Below, in pieces: positions 62,224 through 64,000 of a stretch of 64,000 bases of DNA. The DNA lies in NCBI GenBank assembly GCA_902763505.1, contig CACWSO010000007.1, positions 1 through 64,000 on the forward strand. Direction: 5' to 3'. The position numbers and the translations under genes are program-made. Within the stretch, counting starts at the first letter, position 1. Each line of letters opens with the position of its first letter. Below the pieces are notes generated by a model that was not told the origin of the DNA, did not search any database, and saw only the letters and a list, made by a program, of their open reading frames with translations. This DNA comes from an uncultured Eubacteriales bacterium. Its GTDB lineage: Bacteria > Bacillota > Clostridia > Peptostreptococcales > Anaerovoracaceae.

Positions 62224-63234
62224 TTACAACTCTACTGTCGTCCCCAGCCCTTTCTTTTCAGCAAGCTCGAGGGCAACTTTTGCTGCGGCGATATCCAGGA
62301 GAGCCATACCGGCTGGGTCGTAAATGGTGATGTCATCATCCGATGTTCTTCCCGTTACGCCGCTTGCAATGAGGGTTCCGATTTCATGGATATTTTCAGC
62401 TGCGATGATTCCTTTCTTGACCGGAATCTCCACTTCACCCGCTTCAATGCAGTGTTCCATATCATCTACGAAAACTTTCGCATTTGCGAAGATCTCCGGA
62501 TCCAGTTCTTCTTTCCCTTCCATGTCAGAGCCGACAGTTGAGAAGTGCATGCCGGGACGAACCCACTCTTTTTTGATGACCGGTTCTCTTGATGGTGTCA
62601 CTGTGATGACCACATCGCTCTGCGGAACCGTGACTTCCGGTTCATTGGTTGCTTCAAAGGCAACGCCTGAAGCATCGATTCCAAGTTCATCTGCGAGTCT
62701 GTCGCGGATCTTTGATACAAAGGCAACTGCATTCTCAGGGAAAAGCAGATCTGCCACATAGACTTTCTTCAGTCCAGGGAAAACGGTAATCATTGCACCA
62801 ATCTGGTAAGCCGCCTGATTTCCCGCGCCCAGCACGAAGAGTGTCTCAGGATTCTTCTTCGCAAGATACTTCGCACCGATTGCTCCCGCTGCACCTGTCC
62901 TTACGCCTGTGATATAAGCGCCTTCCAGAATACCTATCGTCTGTCCTGTGAATTCATCGAACAGATTGATGGATGCCATCAGCGTTGGCAATCCCCTCTC
63001 TGCATTCCCGCCAAAGAAGCCAATGGTCTTATGTCCGAAAATGTGGTCTCCCGGCAGATAACCGGAACGGATATCCATGTCCCGGACGCCTTCCTCGAAG
63101 ATGTGGAATACTGTCGGCCATGCGACGGCCTCTCCTGCACTCTTCATTTTATATACATTTTCGACAGCCTCGATGGTAGGTCCCATCTCTATAACCTGCA
63201 TAATTTCGTTTCTGTTCAGTACCTTTGTGCTCAT
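62224..63234 (-). CDS. Ornithine cyclodeaminase / mu-crystallin family protein
   Basis: A 336-aa NAD-binding protein with FVLGAGNQAAYQIGAM (Rossmann motif) and GVRTGAAGAIGAKYL before it. Members include ornithine cyclodeaminase, lysine cyclodeaminase, alanine dehydrogenase and imine reductases. Adjacent to an aminotransferase gene (27 bases upstream) that could supply or use the imino acid. GGAGG precedes the ATG. Substrate not evident. Confidence 0.85.
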   Translation of the reverse strand: MSTKVLNRNEIMQVIEMGPTIEAVENVYKMKSAGEAVAWPTVFHIFEEGVRDMDIRSGYLPGDHIFGHKTIGFFGGNAERGLPTLMASINLFDEFTGQTIGILEGAYITGVRTGAAGAIGAKYLAKKNPETLFVLGAGNQAAYQIGAMITVFPGLKKVYVADLLFPENAVAFVSKIRDRLADELGIDASGVAFEATNEPEVTVPQSDVVITVTPSREPVIKKEWVRPGMHFSTVGSDMEGKEELDPEIFANAKVFVDDMEHCIEAGEVEIPVKKGIIAAENIHEIGTLIASGVTGRTSDDDITIYDPAGMALLDIAAAKVALELAEKKGLGTTVEL

Positions 63235-63261
63235 TGTTACCTCCTTATCTATTGCCTTTGC

Positions 63262-64000
63262 TTATATCTCACGAAGGAAATCTGTAAACAGTTCAAGTCC
63301 TTTCTGCAGCACTTCCGGATCGAAGGCGTATCCGATTCTGACGGCGCCTTCCATTTCGAAACATTCTCCTGGTGTGAACAGGACGCCCTTTGATTTCATG
63401 AGTTTGTCACAGAGTTCTCTTGACGGCATATCTTTTTTGTAGTAGACAAGCGCGGTCGTTCCGGCTACCGGTCTCTGGCAGTACACCTCTGGTGTAGCAT
63501 TTACCCAATCATCCAGGATCTGACGGTTCTTCAGCAGAATCGCGCGGTTCCTTTCGATGATCTTATCTTTATTTGCCAAAGCCAGAGCCGCCAGCTTGTC
63601 GTCAATAACAGCGCAGCTGATCGTGTCATAATCTCTTCTCTCATGGAATCTGTGAATCAGATCTATATCTCTCGTGACGATCCAGCCCAGGCGTACGCCG
63701 GCCATGGACCAGGATTTAGACATACTGCCGACGGAGATTCCCTTTTCGTACAGATCGACAACAGAATACATGTAACTACCGTCTTCGGAGATCCCTCTGT
63801 ACACCTCATCGCAGAGGACATAGGCTCCAACGCTCCTGGCAACTTCGATGACCTGCTCCATGACATCTTTAGGAATCAATGATCCGGATGGGTTGTTTGG
63901 ACTGTTCATGGTAATCATCTTCGTGTTTTCATCGACCAGCTCCTTCAGTTTTTCGATATCCGGCAGGAAGTGGTTTTCCAGATTCAGATTGAGGATTCTG
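63262..64000 (-). CDS. PLP-dependent class I/II aminotransferase, partial (N-terminus beyond the window)
   Basis: The 3' 246 codons of an aminotransferase that runs off the right edge. SPNNPSGS (N for PLP), LCDEVY and the PLP lysine in GSMSKSWSMAGVRLGW are visible; the frame is open to position 64000. It precedes the ornithine cyclodeaminase-like gene on the same strand, 27 bases apart, suggesting a shared amino acid pathway. Confidence 0.85.
   Translation of the reverse strand, partial: RILNLNLENHFLPDIEKLKELVDENTKMITMNSPNNPSGSLIPKDVMEQVIEVARSVGAYVLCDEVYRGISEDGSYMYSVVDLYEKGISVGSMSKSWSMAGVRLGWIVTRDIDLIHRFHERRDYDTISCAVIDDKLAALALANKDKIIERNRAILLKNRQILDDWVNATPEVYCQRPVAGTTALVYYKKDMPSRELCDKLMKSKGVLFTPGECFEMEGAVRIGYAFDPEVLQKGLELFTDFLREI

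Overview
The window looks like a chromosomal segment of a strictly anaerobic, amino-acid-fermenting Bacillota, probably Clostridia (Eubacteriales; an Anaerovoracaceae-like bacterium is my best guess, low confidence). The reasons are strong Shine-Dalgarno sites, sigma-A type promoters, moderate G+C, ferredoxin-linked 2-oxoacid oxidoreductase genes, many PLP enzymes, and Gram-positive surface proteins with SipW-type export signals. I see no phage, insertion sequence, CRISPR array or tRNA gene. The left edge holds the promoter and leader of an rRNA operon that is transcribed leftward out of the window.

Layout. 0.4-12.5 kb: threonine aldolase, a YkvA protein, an MmcQ/EVE-like fusion, an unusual double-PLP fusion protein, then a minus-strand catabolic operon (cyclase, ferredoxin, alpha, beta and gamma subunits of a 2-oxoacid:ferredoxin oxidoreductase, CoA transferase, aminotransferase) preceded by a sodium:solute symporter. 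12.7-20.2 kb: a plus-strand block with a transglutaminase-like lipoprotein and a compact type IV pilus-like operon (PilC, four small pilin-like membrane proteins, PilT but no PilB), followed by a BTAD-type regulator, a membrane diguanylate cyclase and an HPt protein. 20.2-43.4 kb: a 23-kb surface-protein locus on the minus strand. It contains a SipW-type signal peptidase, a LytTR response regulator and a GHKL kinase in one overlapping operon; a giant vWA/Cna-B adhesin broken by a frameshift; two SipW-dependent TasA/camelysin-like proteins; two small membrane-tailed proteins; and two giant repeat adhesins (2510 and 1024 aa) with a shared three-helix C-terminal anchor. 43.6-64 kb: metabolic and transport genes (Fe-alcohol dehydrogenase, CRYL1-like dehydrogenase, a PhoB/PhoR/Na-Pi cassette, AraC with amidohydrolase and permease, two FAD oxidoreductases, an MFS pump, a metal-efflux cassette, an EEP-family hydrolase, an ornithine cyclodeaminase-like protein and a partial aminotransferase).

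How it may work together. The catabolic operon can carry an amino acid from transamination to 2-oxoacid, oxidative decarboxylation to acyl-CoA with reduced ferredoxin, and CoA transfer. In the surface locus the peptidase very probably processes the two TasA-like proteins. The two giant adhesin genes share a promoter architecture visible in the sequence, TGACGGTT-N19-TATAAT/TACTAT, present three times. It resembles a LytTR-regulator half-site placed over a degenerate -35, so the adjacent LytTR/GHKL pair is the obvious candidate controller. The strongest novelty candidates are this promoter module, the shared three-helix anchor, the PilB-less pilus operon, and the fusion enzyme whose first PLP domain has proline in place of its lysine.
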